The notes under the pieces were generated by a model. The model did not search any database. It was given only the letters and a program-made list of their open reading frames with translations, and was not told the DNA's origin. A stretch of DNA of 64,000 nt, taken from contig QBVH01000004.1 in NCBI GenBank assembly GCA_003284445.1, positions 1 to 64,000 of the forward strand, written 5' to 3'. Both the position numbers and the translations under genes were made by a program. Position 1 is the stretch's first letter, and every line of letters starts with the position of its first letter. Shown here piece after piece: positions 8,100 through 17,800 of this stretch. Origin of the DNA: Prochlorococcus sp. AG-311-D23. Its GTDB lineage: Bacteria; Cyanobacteriota; Cyanobacteriia; PCC-6307; Cyanobiaceae.

Positions 8100-8321
8100 T
8101 TATCCTTCTGGATTAACAAAGGGGAGTAAAGCAATGATTCTTGCTCTTTTAACAGCTGTTGTTAAGTCTCTTTGTTGCTTGGCTGTTAATCCTGTAAGTC
8201 TTCTAGGTAAAATTTTACCTCTATCAGTAATAAACTTCTTTAATAATTCTACGTCCTTATAGTCAATAGGATCGCCTGGCTTTATTGGAGAAAGCTTTTG
8301 TTTAAATAGTGAATTAGTCAT
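8100..8321 (-). CDS. rpsR: 30S ribosomal protein S18
   Basis: A 73-residue basic protein with the S18 core: [14 protein letters not shown], then [15 protein letters not shown] and [21 protein letters not shown]. It binds the central domain of 16S rRNA together with S6. The length is normal for cyanobacteria. It follows rpmG by 25 bases on the same strand, the conserved cyanobacterial and plastid L33-S18 pair, and precedes the RNase II-type gene by 32 bases. Confidence 0.97.
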   Translation of the reverse strand: MTNSLFKQKLSPIKPGDPIDYKDVELLKKFITDRGKILPRRLTGLTAKQQRDLTTAVKRARIIALLPFVNPEG

Positions 8322-8346
8322 TTTAAAAAAGTGTGAAAAGGAATAA

Positions 8347-8544
8347 TTATTTGATTTCTCTATGAATTGTCATTTTATTTAATTCAGGACAGAACTTTTT
8401 AAGTTCAAGTCTCTCAGTAGTGTTCCTACGATTTTTCTCTGTGGTGTATCTAGATACTCCTGCTGATCGTTTTTCTGAGCTAGGAACAGATCTAGACTCA
8501 GTACATTCTAAAGTGACCACAATTCTGGTACCTTTTTTCGCCAT
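8347..8544 (-). CDS. rpmG: 50S ribosomal protein L33
   Basis: A 65-residue basic protein beginning [16 protein letters not shown], with [12 protein letters not shown] and [16 protein letters not shown], the cyanobacterial/plastid L33 pattern. Only two Cys remain (in LECTE and KKFCPEL), so it is the zinc-ribbon-degenerate form. It is the first gene of the rpmG-rpsR pair and divergent from pheT; the 116-base gap at 8545-8660 should contain both promoters. Confidence 0.96.
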   Translation of the reverse strand: MAKKGTRIVVTLECTESRSVPSSEKRSAGVSRYTTEKNRRNTTERLELKKFCPELNKMTIHREIK

Positions 8545-8660
8545 ATGAACTTAGCTCAACTTTTGTGAGTCTAGGAAACAAAGTACAATCTTACTAGGCT
8601 AAGCACCCCTTTTTATAAATTCATTTGAGCACCTATGTATAACTCGTGTGACAGCAAATC

Positions 8661-11135
8661 ATGAAGGTATCTGTTTCTTGGCTAAAAGATCTTGTCGAAT
8701 ATAACAATGATATTGACGAGCTGTCTGAAAAGCTTTCTATGACAGGCTTTGAGGTTGAATCATTAGAAGACTTATCAGAACAAGCAAAGAATGTTGTTAT
8801 TGGTTTTGTTGAGGAAATCACACCTCATCCAAATGCCGAAAAGCTAAAAGTTTGTTCTGTAGATGTTGGTTTACCCAAAAAGTTGAGCATTGTTTGTGGC
8901 GCACCAAACGTAAAAGCTGGATTTCACGTCCTTGTGGCGAAGGTTGGAGCCTATTTATCTTCAAAATCATTAAAAATAAAATTATCTAATTTGCGTGGAG
9001 TAGAAAGCGAGGGAATGATTTGTTCACTGGAAGAATTAGGCATTGAAAGTAGTAATGAAGGGATTGAAATTCTTGAAGAAAATAAATCAAATATCCCTCC
9101 AATTGGTACAAACGCTGTTGATTACCTTGGTTTGAATGACACCATAATTGAATTAGCCATTACTGCTAATAGACCTGATGGTATGTCAATGGTAGGTATA
9201 GCGCGAGAAATATCTACAATAACAAATTCTAAATTAACATTACCAACTTTAAATTACAATGTAGATTTTAATATATTTGATCCAAAAATAAGTGATAAAG
9301 AAACGATTGGAATAAACTGTATTTACTCAATTACATATATAGACAGTATTGACAATACTGGAAAGACAAAAAAAACTATTTTTAATAAATTAAGTTCATT
9401 AAAGCAAAATTGTATAAACCCAGTTGTAGACATAACAAATTATTTAATGCTTGAACAGGGGCAACCCTTACATGCTTTTGATGCAGATCTATTAGATAAT
9501 ATAGTTGGTAGAAAAGTTATACCAAATGATTTTGGTATTAGAAGTGGTAAGGAAGGTGAATTATTTGTCGCACTTGATAAAAAGGAATATAAAGTTAACC
9601 CAACGATAAAGTTGATTACTTGCGACGATATTCCAATCGCAATAGCAGGAGTTATCGGTGGAAATAATAGTTCTGTAAGTGATAAAACAAAAAGAATTTG
9701 GTTAGAAGCAGCTGTATTTACTCCTACTTCAATAAGAAATAGTAGTAGAGAAATAGGTCTTAGGACAGATGCAAGTAGTAGGTATGAAAAAGGAATATCG
9801 CCAAACATGACTACTGCTGTGTCTAAAAGAGCTAGTGAACTAATATCCGCTGAATTAGGTGGTAAAAATATTTCAGCTTATGTTAATACTGAATTTAAGA
9901 AAAAAAGTATTAGTGTTAATCTAAGAATGGAGAAAATAAACAGTGTCTTAGGTAAATTAAGATGCCCAGATATTAATGATGTAGGTAGTAATTCTAATAC
10001 ACTTCGTTTACTAAATAAGGTTGAGATTGAGACTCTCTTATCAAAACTTGGTTGCATACTTACTTCAAATTCCGCCGGTTGGAATGTTGAAATCCCTCCT
10101 TATAGATCAACTGATTTAACAAGAGAAATTGATTTAATAGAGGAGATAGCGAGGCTAATTGGATATGATAATTTTGACTCAAATATGCCCGACCCTCTTG
10201 AGCCAGGAGTACTATCACCCACTAAGTTAGTCGAAAGACGATTACGAAATTCTTTCATTCATAATGGTTTTCAAGAAGTAGTTACTTCATCTCTTGTTGG
10301 TCCTGATAATACCGATGAGAATGCTGTACTAATTAAAAATCCACTACTATCAGAGACAAGTAGATTAAGAACGAATGTATGGGATGAACATCTTAAAATA
10401 CTTCAGAGAAACGTATCTTTTGGAGCTGAAGGATGTTGGATCTTTGAAATTGCAAAAACATACAAAAAAGATAAAGAAAGTTTTGTTGAAACTAATTTGT
10501 TATCAGGTGCTTTAACTGGAAGTAAACGACTTAGTAAGTGGGGTGAAGCATCAAAACAAATATCGTTAGATTATTTTGAGGCAAGAGGAAAACTTAAGCA
10601 ATCTCTTCAAATTATTGGAGTTGAAACTATTGATAAACGGCTTACTGATATAGATTTCATGCATCCGGGAAGAACTTCTGAATTATTTGTTGAAGGCAAA
10701 AGTATCGGCTTCTTTGGTCAAATTCATCCGTCTCAGTCTGAGAAATTTGATCTAATTCGAGAAACTTACATATTTAACCTAGAATTTGATTCCTTGATTA
10801 AAGCTGCAACAAGGAAAACAAATTGGACAAGAATTTACAAGGAATACCCCACTGTTCCATATATGGAAAGAGATATTGCCCTTATTCATTCAAAAAAATA
10901 TAGCTCCTTAGAGATTATGAATCTAATAAAAAAATCGGGAAGGCCCCTATTGGAAAAAGTAGATTTGATAGACCGTTATGAGGGATCTTCAATTCCCGAG
11001 GATGCGATTAGCCAAGCTTTTCGAATTAGATACAGAGACCCTAAAAAAACTCTTGTAGAAGAAGATATAAATCCAATACACGAAAAGATAAGAAATGCTC
11101 TTAAAGAAAAAATAAAAGCGGAACTTAGAAGTTAG
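8661..11135 (+). CDS. pheT: phenylalanyl-tRNA synthetase beta subunit
   Basis: The beta chain of the alpha2-beta2 PheRS. Domains in order: an N-terminal B1 tRNA-binding fold (HPNAEKLKVCSVDVG near residues 55-69), the B3/B4 editing region (EAAVFTPTSIRNSSREIGLRT), a B5 winged domain (PPYRSTDLTREIDLIEEIARLIGYD), a catalytic-like core, and the C-terminal ferredoxin-fold anticodon-binding domain (EYPTVPYMERDIALI). The length of 824 residues is usual. It starts at ATG 8661. It stands alone; pheS is not in this window. A hairpin-rich gene-free stretch follows. Confidence 0.97.
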   Translation: MKVSVSWLKDLVEYNNDIDELSEKLSMTGFEVESLEDLSEQAKNVVIGFVEEITPHPNAEKLKVCSVDVGLPKKLSIVCGAPNVKAGFHVLVAKVGAYLSSKSLKIKLSNLRGVESEGMICSLEELGIESSNEGIEILEENKSNIPPIGTNAVDYLGLNDTIIELAITANRPDGMSMVGIAREISTITNSKLTLPTLNYNVDFNIFDPKISDKETIGINCIYSITYIDSIDNTGKTKKTIFNKLSSLKQNCINPVVDITNYLMLEQGQPLHAFDADLLDNIVGRKVIPNDFGIRSGKEGELFVALDKKEYKVNPTIKLITCDDIPIAIAGVIGGNNSSVSDKTKRIWLEAAVFTPTSIRNSSREIGLRTDASSRYEKGISPNMTTAVSKRASELISAELGGKNISAYVNTEFKKKSISVNLRMEKINSVLGKLRCPDINDVGSNSNTLRLLNKVEIETLLSKLGCILTSNSAGWNVEIPPYRSTDLTREIDLIEEIARLIGYDNFDSNMPDPLEPGVLSPTKLVERRLRNSFIHNGFQEVVTSSLVGPDNTDENAVLIKNPLLSETSRLRTNVWDEHLKILQRNVSFGAEGCWIFEIAKTYKKDKESFVETNLLSGALTGSKRLSKWGEASKQISLDYFEARGKLKQSLQIIGVETIDKRLTDIDFMHPGRTSELFVEGKSIGFFGQIHPSQSEKFDLIRETYIFNLEFDSLIKAATRKTNWTRIYKEYPTVPYMERDIALIHSKKYSSLEIMNLIKKSGRPLLEKVDLIDRYEGSSIPEDAISQAFRIRYRDPKKTLVEEDINPIHEKIRNALKEKIKAELRS

Positions 11136-11350
11136 TCTCATCAGTACAATAATTATCTCATAAAGAGTCCCACCACTAGAATTAGGCTAGACTAAAGAGA
11201 CAACTATAATTTAAAATATAAGTTCAAAAGTAAGGATTATTTTTAGAATTTTTGCTTCCTTATAGGTTTAATTATTAACTTATCAATGAATAATTTTTCA
11301 TTAGTTCCCTAACCATAATTTCAACCAGAAAAAATAACAGAAACAAATAG

Positions 11351-11415
11351 TCTTACTTATCTTATGCAAGATACACAGCTAGACCCAGTAAGAGTCTATT
11401 ATTAGACAAGTAAGA
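11351..11415. ncRNA. possible small structured RNA (nested hairpins)
   Basis: The outer arms TCTTACTT and AAGTAAGA can pair, and they enclose two smaller hairpins (arms TATCTT/AAGATA with an ATGC loop, and GTCTA/TAGAC with a TTAT loop). The first inner hairpin overlaps the outer left arm, so the folds would be alternatives. This resembles a small structured RNA, but no promoter, T-run or known family supports it. Confidence 0.2.
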
Positions 11416-11485
11416 ATTAAACGTTACCTGAATTCAAAAAAATATTATTTATCGTCAATTCGAACACTTATTAAAGGTTTAACTC

Positions 11486-11514
11486 TGCATAACTGTCTAT
11501 AAAGCAGTTATGCA
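11486..11514. repeat. inverted repeat, 10-bp stem with 9-base loop
   Basis: TGCATAACTG (11486-11495) and CAGTTATGCA (11505-11514) are exact reverse complements separated by nine bases. No T-run follows on either strand, so it is not an ordinary terminator. It is the strongest hairpin in the gene-free region. Confidence 0.55.
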
Positions 11515-11853
11515 AGGACTTAAGCCCAGTTACACTAACTTATTTCTGCTTCTAATATAAAAGTGGACATAGTTTGGACTGCAACTTTTCTAATTATTAT
11601 CTTCTTAGCTTAATTTGATTAATTATCTGGAAAAATAACGCATAAAAAAGTATTTTATTTTGTTGCTTGTAGGATAATAATCATTTCACTTACACAAAGT
11701 TGTAAGCAAAAACAAGTTCTAAAAACTAATTCCCCACGATTTCGAATGAGCAAGGATTACATTTTCCTCAAAGGACGAGAAAAGAGTCTAAGCAAGATCA
11801 ATTTAGACCCATAATTAGACTATTTGCAAGTCTCATACGAGACAGGTAAGACG

Positions 11854-12900
11854 TCAATTCTTGTATAAATCTTTCAAAAGTTGGTATGCTTCATTTAATT
11901 TTCTCATTGATTCATTTGAACCCCCTGCGTCTGGATGATTAGATAATGCTTTATCTTTATATGCATCCCTAATGAAGGAAAGAGTTAGTGATGAGCCTGC
12001 CTTTGTAGGTAAACCTAATAATTTAAGTGCCCCATGAATTGTCATTGTTGATTCAAGTGTTTGAAAAGAAGTCACATTATTGCTTCGCTTAAATTTATTA
12101 ACGAATCTTCGAATGAGAGTAGGAATTCTACTTTTTAAATTTTTAGTAGAGAATGGATCTTCTAATGCACCAGCTACTATAATTACCTGACCAAATGTTA
12201 GATTTTCATTTTGCCAATCCTTGCAATATGAATTCAACATTTTGCATGCCGCATTCCATGTAAAAGGAATGTTTTCTGTACCATCGACGTTGGGCCAAAT
12301 ATCTCTTGCTAGCCAAATCATTGATGCCTCTAGAACATTGTCTGTGGGTTTTTGACCGTAAATGTAGATCCAATGTTTTTCTGCATCATTTTTCGCCTCT
12401 AATAAATCGTTTATATCAATAGTTGTAATTGATGTATCCTCCATATTTTTAATAGACTGATTCTTGCTTAAACTTCTCTTTAGATTAGTAGTCTGTTTCC
12501 TTATAAACCCAGGCAGTTCAATGCCAGAACTTATCTGATCTTTTTGATTTTTACTGTTATTTTCTAGACTATTTTCAAGTACTGAGACATTCTTTATTTC
12601 AATATTCTTATCACCAACTATAACAATTGCCTTTTCTTCTGTCTTTTTGTCTTCTACTTCATAATTCTGAGTTGCCAAGTCAGGTTTAACATTTTGGTGA
12701 AATTCTAGTTGTTGATTGTCTGTTATATCATCCTCTAAGTCATTTGATAAAATAACTTCTAATAACCTCTCAAAGACTAGTCCTCTTCTTCTTAATCCCC
12801 ACTCTTTACGAAGACGGTCTACACCTTCTATTAACTCAATTGGCAAGTCAATTGAAATTCTTTTTACGTCCTTCTCTTCTGCTTTTGCCACATCAAGCAA
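11854..12900 (-). CDS. J-domain protein with N-terminal DNA-binding-like segment
   Basis: A 348-residue protein with three parts. Residues about 12-52 (KRISIDLPIELIEGVDRLRKEWG...) read like a ribbon-helix-helix DNA-binding domain. The middle is a low-complexity, charged linker followed by a folded segment (WIYIYGQKPTDNVLEASMIWLARDIWP). The C-terminus is a J-domain-like module with HPD at 322-324 and SFIRDAYKDKALSNHPDAGGS before an AYQLL helix. The HPD loop normally stimulates a DnaK ATPase. I know of similar uncharacterised picocyanobacterial DnaJ-domain proteins, but the function is unknown. The start is uncertain: TTG at 12900 or GTG at 12891; no in-frame ATG precedes the conserved part. 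Confidence 0.7.
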   Translation of the reverse strand: MLDVAKAEEKDVKRISIDLPIELIEGVDRLRKEWGLRRRGLVFERLLEVILSNDLEDDITDNQQLEFHQNVKPDLATQNYEVEDKKTEEKAIVIVGDKNIEIKNVSVLENSLENNSKNQKDQISSGIELPGFIRKQTTNLKRSLSKNQSIKNMEDTSITTIDINDLLEAKNDAEKHWIYIYGQKPTDNVLEASMIWLARDIWPNVDGTENIPFTWNAACKMLNSYCKDWQNENLTFGQVIIVAGALEDPFSTKNLKSRIPTLIRRFVNKFKRSNNVTSFQTLESTMTIHGALKLLGLPTKAGSSLTLSFIRDAYKDKALSNHPDAGGSNESMRKLNEAYQLLKDLYKN

Positions 12901-13075
12901 TAAACTAAAACTATGTTAATAGAGTTTTGAATCTCAACACACCTATACGTTTGAATTTATATAATTAGAATCAATATTAAAAAAAAATAAAATCTTTGAT
13001 CTTATTTAAATAATTTCATCAGAAACACATTCGTTATAAACATTGTCTATTGTATATTAAATTTATTTTATTTAG

Positions 13076-13255
13076 ATGGACTTCTGTAATTCAAATAAAG
13101 ATTGGAGCCAAAGAAAAAAGTTCTTTCAAACTAAAAAATTACATCTATTAGTATCAATTAAAGAATCTTATGAACGCAAACTTGCTTCAATATCAGCTTC
13201 AATTTCTAAGCTAGAAGAGCAGATTGAATCAAACGTTTCAAGTGTAGAAAGTTAA
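13076..13255 (+). CDS. small hypothetical protein (59 aa)
   Basis: An ATG-to-TAA frame of 59 codons. The first half is basic (KDWSQRKKFFQTKKLHLL) and the second half is a regular amphipathic helix (ESYERKLASISASISKLEEQIES) that could form a coiled coil. No family is recognised. The heptad pattern makes chance less likely. It converges with the Ap4A phosphorylase gene, 19 bases from its stop codon. Confidence 0.45.
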   Translation: MDFCNSNKDWSQRKKFFQTKKLHLLVSIKESYERKLASISASISKLEEQIESNVSSVES

Positions 13256-13274
13256 AGAAAAGTTTTTTTATAGT

Positions 13275-14114
13275 TTAAATTACCTCTTTTAAAATAGTTT
13301 CTGGACCAAATTTAATTAGCATTTCTATATCTGATCTTTTAGTTCCAAGAAAATATCCTGCAAACCCAAGTGCATTTATGTTGAAACCATGAGACCTATC
13401 CTTTGATCGGAGAATTAATGAAATCCATTTTTCAGTGATAAGCAGATTATATGGCTTTAATGGTTTATCATCATTATTAATATCTCCTAATTCCATATCA
13501 ACAATCATTGACTTATATGAATTAAACAAGTCTTTAGCATTTGAGTCTAAATTATTCTTTCTTGGTTTAATTGATACACATTGTTTGACATCAGAGTTGA
13601 AAAGTTCTTTATTTAGTAAAGAGCAAAACCAATCATATCTGGGACAAATACTTTCATAAGTTTGCCTACGTAATAATTGAAAATGACGATGAGGCTGACT
13701 GGCACCTGCCTCTTTACTGCTATTAAAAAACCATAACCCTGTGGTATCGTCATCAACTTTGGTAATTGCTTCAAAATCATCAATATTTAACCAGCCATTT
13801 TGTGGTTTCCAATAATTGCTTATCAGTAACAAGTGGCCAAGTTGTACAGGATATTTATTTAAAATTAAGGTGAAACTATCATTTACTGCTTGAACTTCAA
13901 GTCTTCTATCCCAAGGTGTAAAGGGATTCATCTTTGGACCATATTCAACTAATTTTTTGGGAAAGGTTCTTTTTAGAAACCTTAATTCAAAGTCAAAGGT
14001 TCTTTTAACAGGTTTATATTTAAAAGTTTCTAAAGGAATGACAGCTGAGCATTCTATTGCCTTTCTGCTTGTTTCAAGAGCCTTCGACCATATCAATTCG
14101 CTCTTCACCTTCAA
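13275..14114 (-). CDS. ATP adenylyltransferase (Ap4A phosphorylase)
   Basis: This enzyme cleaves diadenosine tetraphosphate with phosphate to give ATP and ADP, keeping the alarmone pool low. The 279-residue protein has the HIT-superfamily active-site motif HRHFQ (H142, H144, Q146, within ASQPHRHFQLL), with His144 as the likely nucleotide-binding nucleophile. Upstream regions NPFTPWDRRLEV and NKYPVQLGHLLLIS and the C-terminal YNLLITEKW and NALGFAGYF agree with the Ap4A phosphorylase II / APA1-2 family. It starts at ATG 14114. An inverted repeat about 90 bases upstream (14205-14218) may be part of its control region. Confidence 0.88.
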   Translation of the reverse strand: MKVKSELIWSKALETSRKAIECSAVIPLETFKYKPVKRTFDFELRFLKRTFPKKLVEYGPKMNPFTPWDRRLEVQAVNDSFTLILNKYPVQLGHLLLISNYWKPQNGWLNIDDFEAITKVDDDTTGLWFFNSSKEAGASQPHRHFQLLRRQTYESICPRYDWFCSLLNKELFNSDVKQCVSIKPRKNNLDSNAKDLFNSYKSMIVDMELGDINNDDKPLKPYNLLITEKWISLILRSKDRSHGFNINALGFAGYFLGTKRSDIEMLIKFGPETILKEVI

Positions 14115-14204
14115 TAGACCTTATTCAAGAATATTAATATTGTATATTTTTTAACATAAAAATTAAAAAGTAAAACCAAAACTTATTAACTAATTAATAT
14201 TCAA

Positions 14205-14218
14205 TGCAAATGTTTGCA
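14205..14218. promoter_or_regulatory. inverted repeat, possible operator
   Basis: TGCAAA and TTTGCA flank a two-base centre (TG). The symmetry extends imperfectly to ATTCAATGCAAA on the left and TTTGCAATGAAAT on the right. It lies in the divergent gap upstream of the Ap4A phosphorylase gene and could bind a dimeric regulator. No regulator is identified. Confidence 0.3.
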
Positions 14219-14296
14219 ATGAAATTAGCTTAAAAACTTTTACCTTTCTTTATTTTTAACCCAGACAACCATCGATCAACATAAAGGTATTTCATC

Positions 14297-14443
14297 ATGG
14301 CAAAGATTGATTTGATGCTCTTGAGCCGCTCTAAACGGTCTTTCAGGCTGATTAAGGTCTTTGGTGTGCGTGGTTCCAAGCAATCAATAATAAATATTCT
14401 TGTCAAGGATTTTCTTTGTATGAAACCATTAACTTCGAATTAA
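14297..14443 (+). CDS. possible small basic protein (48 aa), weak
   Basis: A 48-codon ATG-to-TAA frame encoding a very basic peptide (MAKIDLMLLSRSKRSFRLIKVFGVRG...) with an AAGG sequence about 12 bases upstream of the ATG. The first 26 residues look protein-like and this segment is G+C-richer than its flanks, which suggests conserved sequence, but the last third resembles translated intergenic DNA. It may instead be part of a structured leader or RNA. No family recognised. Confidence 0.3.
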   Translation: MAKIDLMLLSRSKRSFRLIKVFGVRGSKQSIINILVKDFLCMKPLTSN

Positions 14444-14623
14444 TTTCGAAAATATATTCTATTTGCAGTGATCATCGAGAAACGACTGTGCTGGAATGGA
14501 TCTAAAGGAATAATAATCGATTCATGATTTATCATTTTGCAAAATAATTTGAAATTATTGGCTTTTTAGGTTGACGGAAGCAGGGGGGAAGGAGTTAAAA
14601 CCTCAATCAGTAATTTTTCCTTG

Positions 14624-14851
14624 ATGGATTGGGACTTTTCTGAAGACAGAGCATTTTTGGCTCTTTGTCACGCTTTTCGAGAGAGCGGCGAAACCTCTGC
14701 TATGGAATTTTTAGCTACTGGTGAAGGAGCCTTTCATTTTCAAGAGTTAACTCAAAATGCTGCTGGAGAAGGATTTGATTTAAGTGACTCAGAATCAATG
14801 GCAGAATTTCAGATAGAAGTATTAGAGGCGATGGATGAAAATAATATTTAG
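14624..14851 (+). CDS. small acidic hypothetical protein (75 aa)
   Basis: A soluble, strongly acidic 75-residue protein (MDWDFSEDRAFLALCHAFRE..., ending EVLEAMDENNI) with about one acidic residue in five and a helical pattern. I choose the ATG at 14624; the preceding TTG at 14621 is also in frame. The best purine tract (GGGGGGAAGGAG, about 14583-14594) is some 30 bases upstream, too far for a normal ribosome binding site. The alternating helices recall Nif11-type leader peptides, but the key spacing and a GG cleavage site with core peptide are missing, so I do not claim that. It converges with metH, 35 bases from its stop. Confidence 0.6.
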   Translation: MDWDFSEDRAFLALCHAFRESGETSAMEFLATGEGAFHFQELTQNAAGEGFDLSDSESMAEFQIEVLEAMDENNI

Positions 14852-14886
14852 ATTAGTAAATTAGTTTAAACAATTAAGTTAATTGA

Positions 14887-17800
14887 TTAAATACCAAAGT
14901 ATTTAGCTACTGGATGTAAAGCAACAATAGCAGTAGTACTTTGTTCTGGATGAAGTTGCTCACTTTCATCCATAGATATATTAATTATAGATGCATCTAG
15001 CCAATCTAATTGCTTTCTAGAATCCGATACCTCAGGGCAAGCTGGGTAACCAAATGAATATCGACAACCTCTATATTTTACATCCAAAATATCCTTAATA
15101 TCATCAGGTTCTTCTGATTCAAAACCACATTCTTTTCTAATAATAGAATGTACATATTCTGCAAGGGCTTCAGCTAATTGAACAGTTAAACCATGGAAAA
15201 ATAGATAATCAGAATAGGAGTCTTGGCTAAATAATTTATGGGAATAATCACTTGCTCTTTCTCCCATTGTCACTGCCTGCATAGGTAGATAATCACAAGG
15301 TTGATTATTAACTAAATCATTATAAAAATCTGCTATGCAATATCTTTTCCCAGATCTTTGTCTTGGTAAAAGAAACTTTCCTAAAAGAGATTTGTGATCA
15401 GTATCATATACCTTTAAGTAATTCCCTTCTCTCCCACATGGAAAATATCCATATACTAATGATGGTGAGATAAGATTATCATTTATGATTTTATTCATCC
15501 AATAATCTAATTTTGGCTCAGCTTTTTGCGAAAGGAATTCCTTATAATCTGAAGCCGACATATCTTTGGATCTTTTCATTTGCCATTGTCCCGCAAATAA
15601 TGCATTACGATCTAAGAATTTATATACCTTAGATAAATCAATATCTTTTTCTAATAAGACTTTGGGTCCTAAAAATGGAGGTTTAATAGCTTTTACTGAA
15701 GATATTTCATTTGATCTGGAATTATCGATAACTTTATTTGCCTTTAAAGTCTCTTTTTTAACTTTTTTATCTGAATTAGTACTTTTATAAGTTCCGATAG
15801 TTATGCCCTCTGGAGCGCCTTCGGAAAAACCTGTTAAATTATTCCAGTTATTAGTTAATTTAGCTTTCATATAAGCGTCCATAAATTTTAAATCAGTGAA
15901 GGCATCTCTCCCATAAATAACCTTGCCCTTATATACACTCGCACAATCTTGATTAACGAATTTGGGAGTCAAAGCAGCTCCACCTAAAATGATAGGTACA
16001 TCGATATTTTCCTCATTTAAAGCTTTAAGATTATCTTTCATAAATGCTGTTGATTTTACAAGTAAACCACTCATTGCAATGCAATCGGCATGATGTTCTT
16101 TTTGTGCGTTTATAATTGTATTGACATCTTGTTTAATTCCTAAATTAATAACATCATACCCATTATTCGATAAAATAATATCTACTAGATTCTTTCCTAT
16201 ATCATGAACATCACCTTTGACCGTAGCTATAATAAATTTACCTTTTGATTGATTAACCTCAGATTTATCCATAAAACCTTCTAAATATGAAACGGCGTAT
16301 TTCATAGTTTCTGCAGATTGAAGTACAAAAGGTAATTGCATTTGACCTGATCCAAATAGTTCACCAACAACTTTCATACCATCTAATAAATACTCGTTAA
16401 TTATTATCAATGGCTTATATTTATTTAATGCTAAATCAAGATTTGAATGTAGATTTGTTTTTTCACCATCAATAATATGATTCTTTAACTTTTCTTCTAT
16501 AGGTAAATTAATATCCTCATCAATAGAACTATTATTTTGAAGTTTTTTGGAGTCATCAAAATAACTTGTTAGGGTCGTTAGGGGATCATAGGTGCATACA
16601 CTATTATCTATGATTCTCTTGTCATAAATAAGATCCAAACATATTTTTATTTCCTCCTCACTAATTTTATTTAAAGGTAATATTTTGGATGGTGAAACAA
16701 TTGCAGAATCTAATCCAGCCTTAATTGCTTCATTCAAGAAGATTGAATTAAGTACAACTCTCGCACTAGATGCTAGGCCAAAACTTACATTTGATATTCC
16801 TAGGATTAAATGTACTTGCGGATGTCGATCTTTTATTAACTTAATAGCTTTAATCGTTTCAAAACCATTCTTTCTATCTTCCTCAAGTCCTGTAGATATT
16901 GGTAATGCTAAAGGATCATAAAAAATTTCATAGGGTTTCAACCCAGAATCAGTAGCATCATTAAAAGCCCTAGTAGCTATATCAGCTTTTTTTTCTGCAG
17001 ATCTAGCCATTCCATCTTCATCAATTGTTCCAATTACAACTGCTGAACCATGTTCTTTAGCTAGATCAATCACCTTATGGAATCTATCTTGTCCATCTTC
17101 ATAGTTAGTGGAATTCAAAATACATTTTCCACCAGCATGTTTCAAACCACTCTCCATTTTTTCATAATCAGTTGAATCAAGCATCAAAGGTAAATTGATA
17201 TTATTAACTAATCTTTTTACTAAGTTCGACATATCTTCTATGCCATTCCTTCCAACAAAATCGACATTTACATCCAGTACATGAGCATTTTCCTTAAGTT
17301 GTGATTTTGCTATTCCAACTAGCCCATCCCAGTCCTCAATATTTAAAAGTTCTCTTACCTTTTTTGAACCACTTGCATTTAATCTTTCGCCAATTATCAA
17401 AAAAGAGTTGTCTTGTTCATATGGAATTGACTCATAGATTGATGATGCAGCTGGAATTATGGATCTTTCCTTTGATAAATTAATCAATCTGTGATCTGAT
17501 GATAAAAGCTCATGAGATAAATCTGATAGTTGTTTTATATGTTCAGGTCTAGTCCCACAACAACCGCCAATTAGTTGAACACCTAAATCATTAATAAAAT
17601 GACTAAGTTGGAACTTAAGTTCCATTGGGGTTAATCGATAATGAGCCTTACCTCCTACATTTTCAGGAAGTCCAGCATTTGGAATACAACTTATGTGAAA
17701 GGGTGAATGCTCAGATAAATATTTAATATGATCTTTCATTTCTTCTGGGCCAGTAGCACAATTAAGGCCCAAAATATCAATATTAAATGGCTCTAAAATT

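Larger units (their letters stand above)
11136..11853. other. 718-base gene-free region with several hairpins
   Basis: No credible ORF occurs on either strand; the longest frames are about 22 codons. Several inverted repeats are present: TATCTT/AAGATA around 11356-11371, GTCTA/TAGAC at 11394-11407 nested within TCTTACTT (11351-11358) and AAGTAAGA (11408-11415), a 10-bp stem at 11486-11514, CTTACA/TGTAAG at 11689-11706, and GTCTC/GAGAC at 11830-11843. The phrase TAGACCCA occurs near 11373 and again near 11803. A gap this long is unusual for such a compact genome, so it may encode small RNAs or be a decayed gene. No known RNA family was recognised. Confidence 0.5.

Noticed and set aside
8574..8580. 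GGAAACA motif in the rpmG/pheT gap, considered as a Yfr2-type small RNA
   Set aside because: The heptamer is short enough to occur by chance, and the flanks show no stem pair or terminator of the expected kind.
12716..12919. Plus-strand open frame opposite the J-domain gene
   Set aside because: It is antisense to the coding sequence; its Ser/Pro/Ile-rich composition is the usual reflection of the other strand.
14624..14851. Small acidic protein considered as a Nif11-type leader of a lanthipeptide precursor (prochlorosin)
   Set aside because: There is no double-glycine cleavage site, no Cys/Ser/Thr-rich core peptide and no lanthipeptide synthetase in the window. Only the size and general acidity fit.
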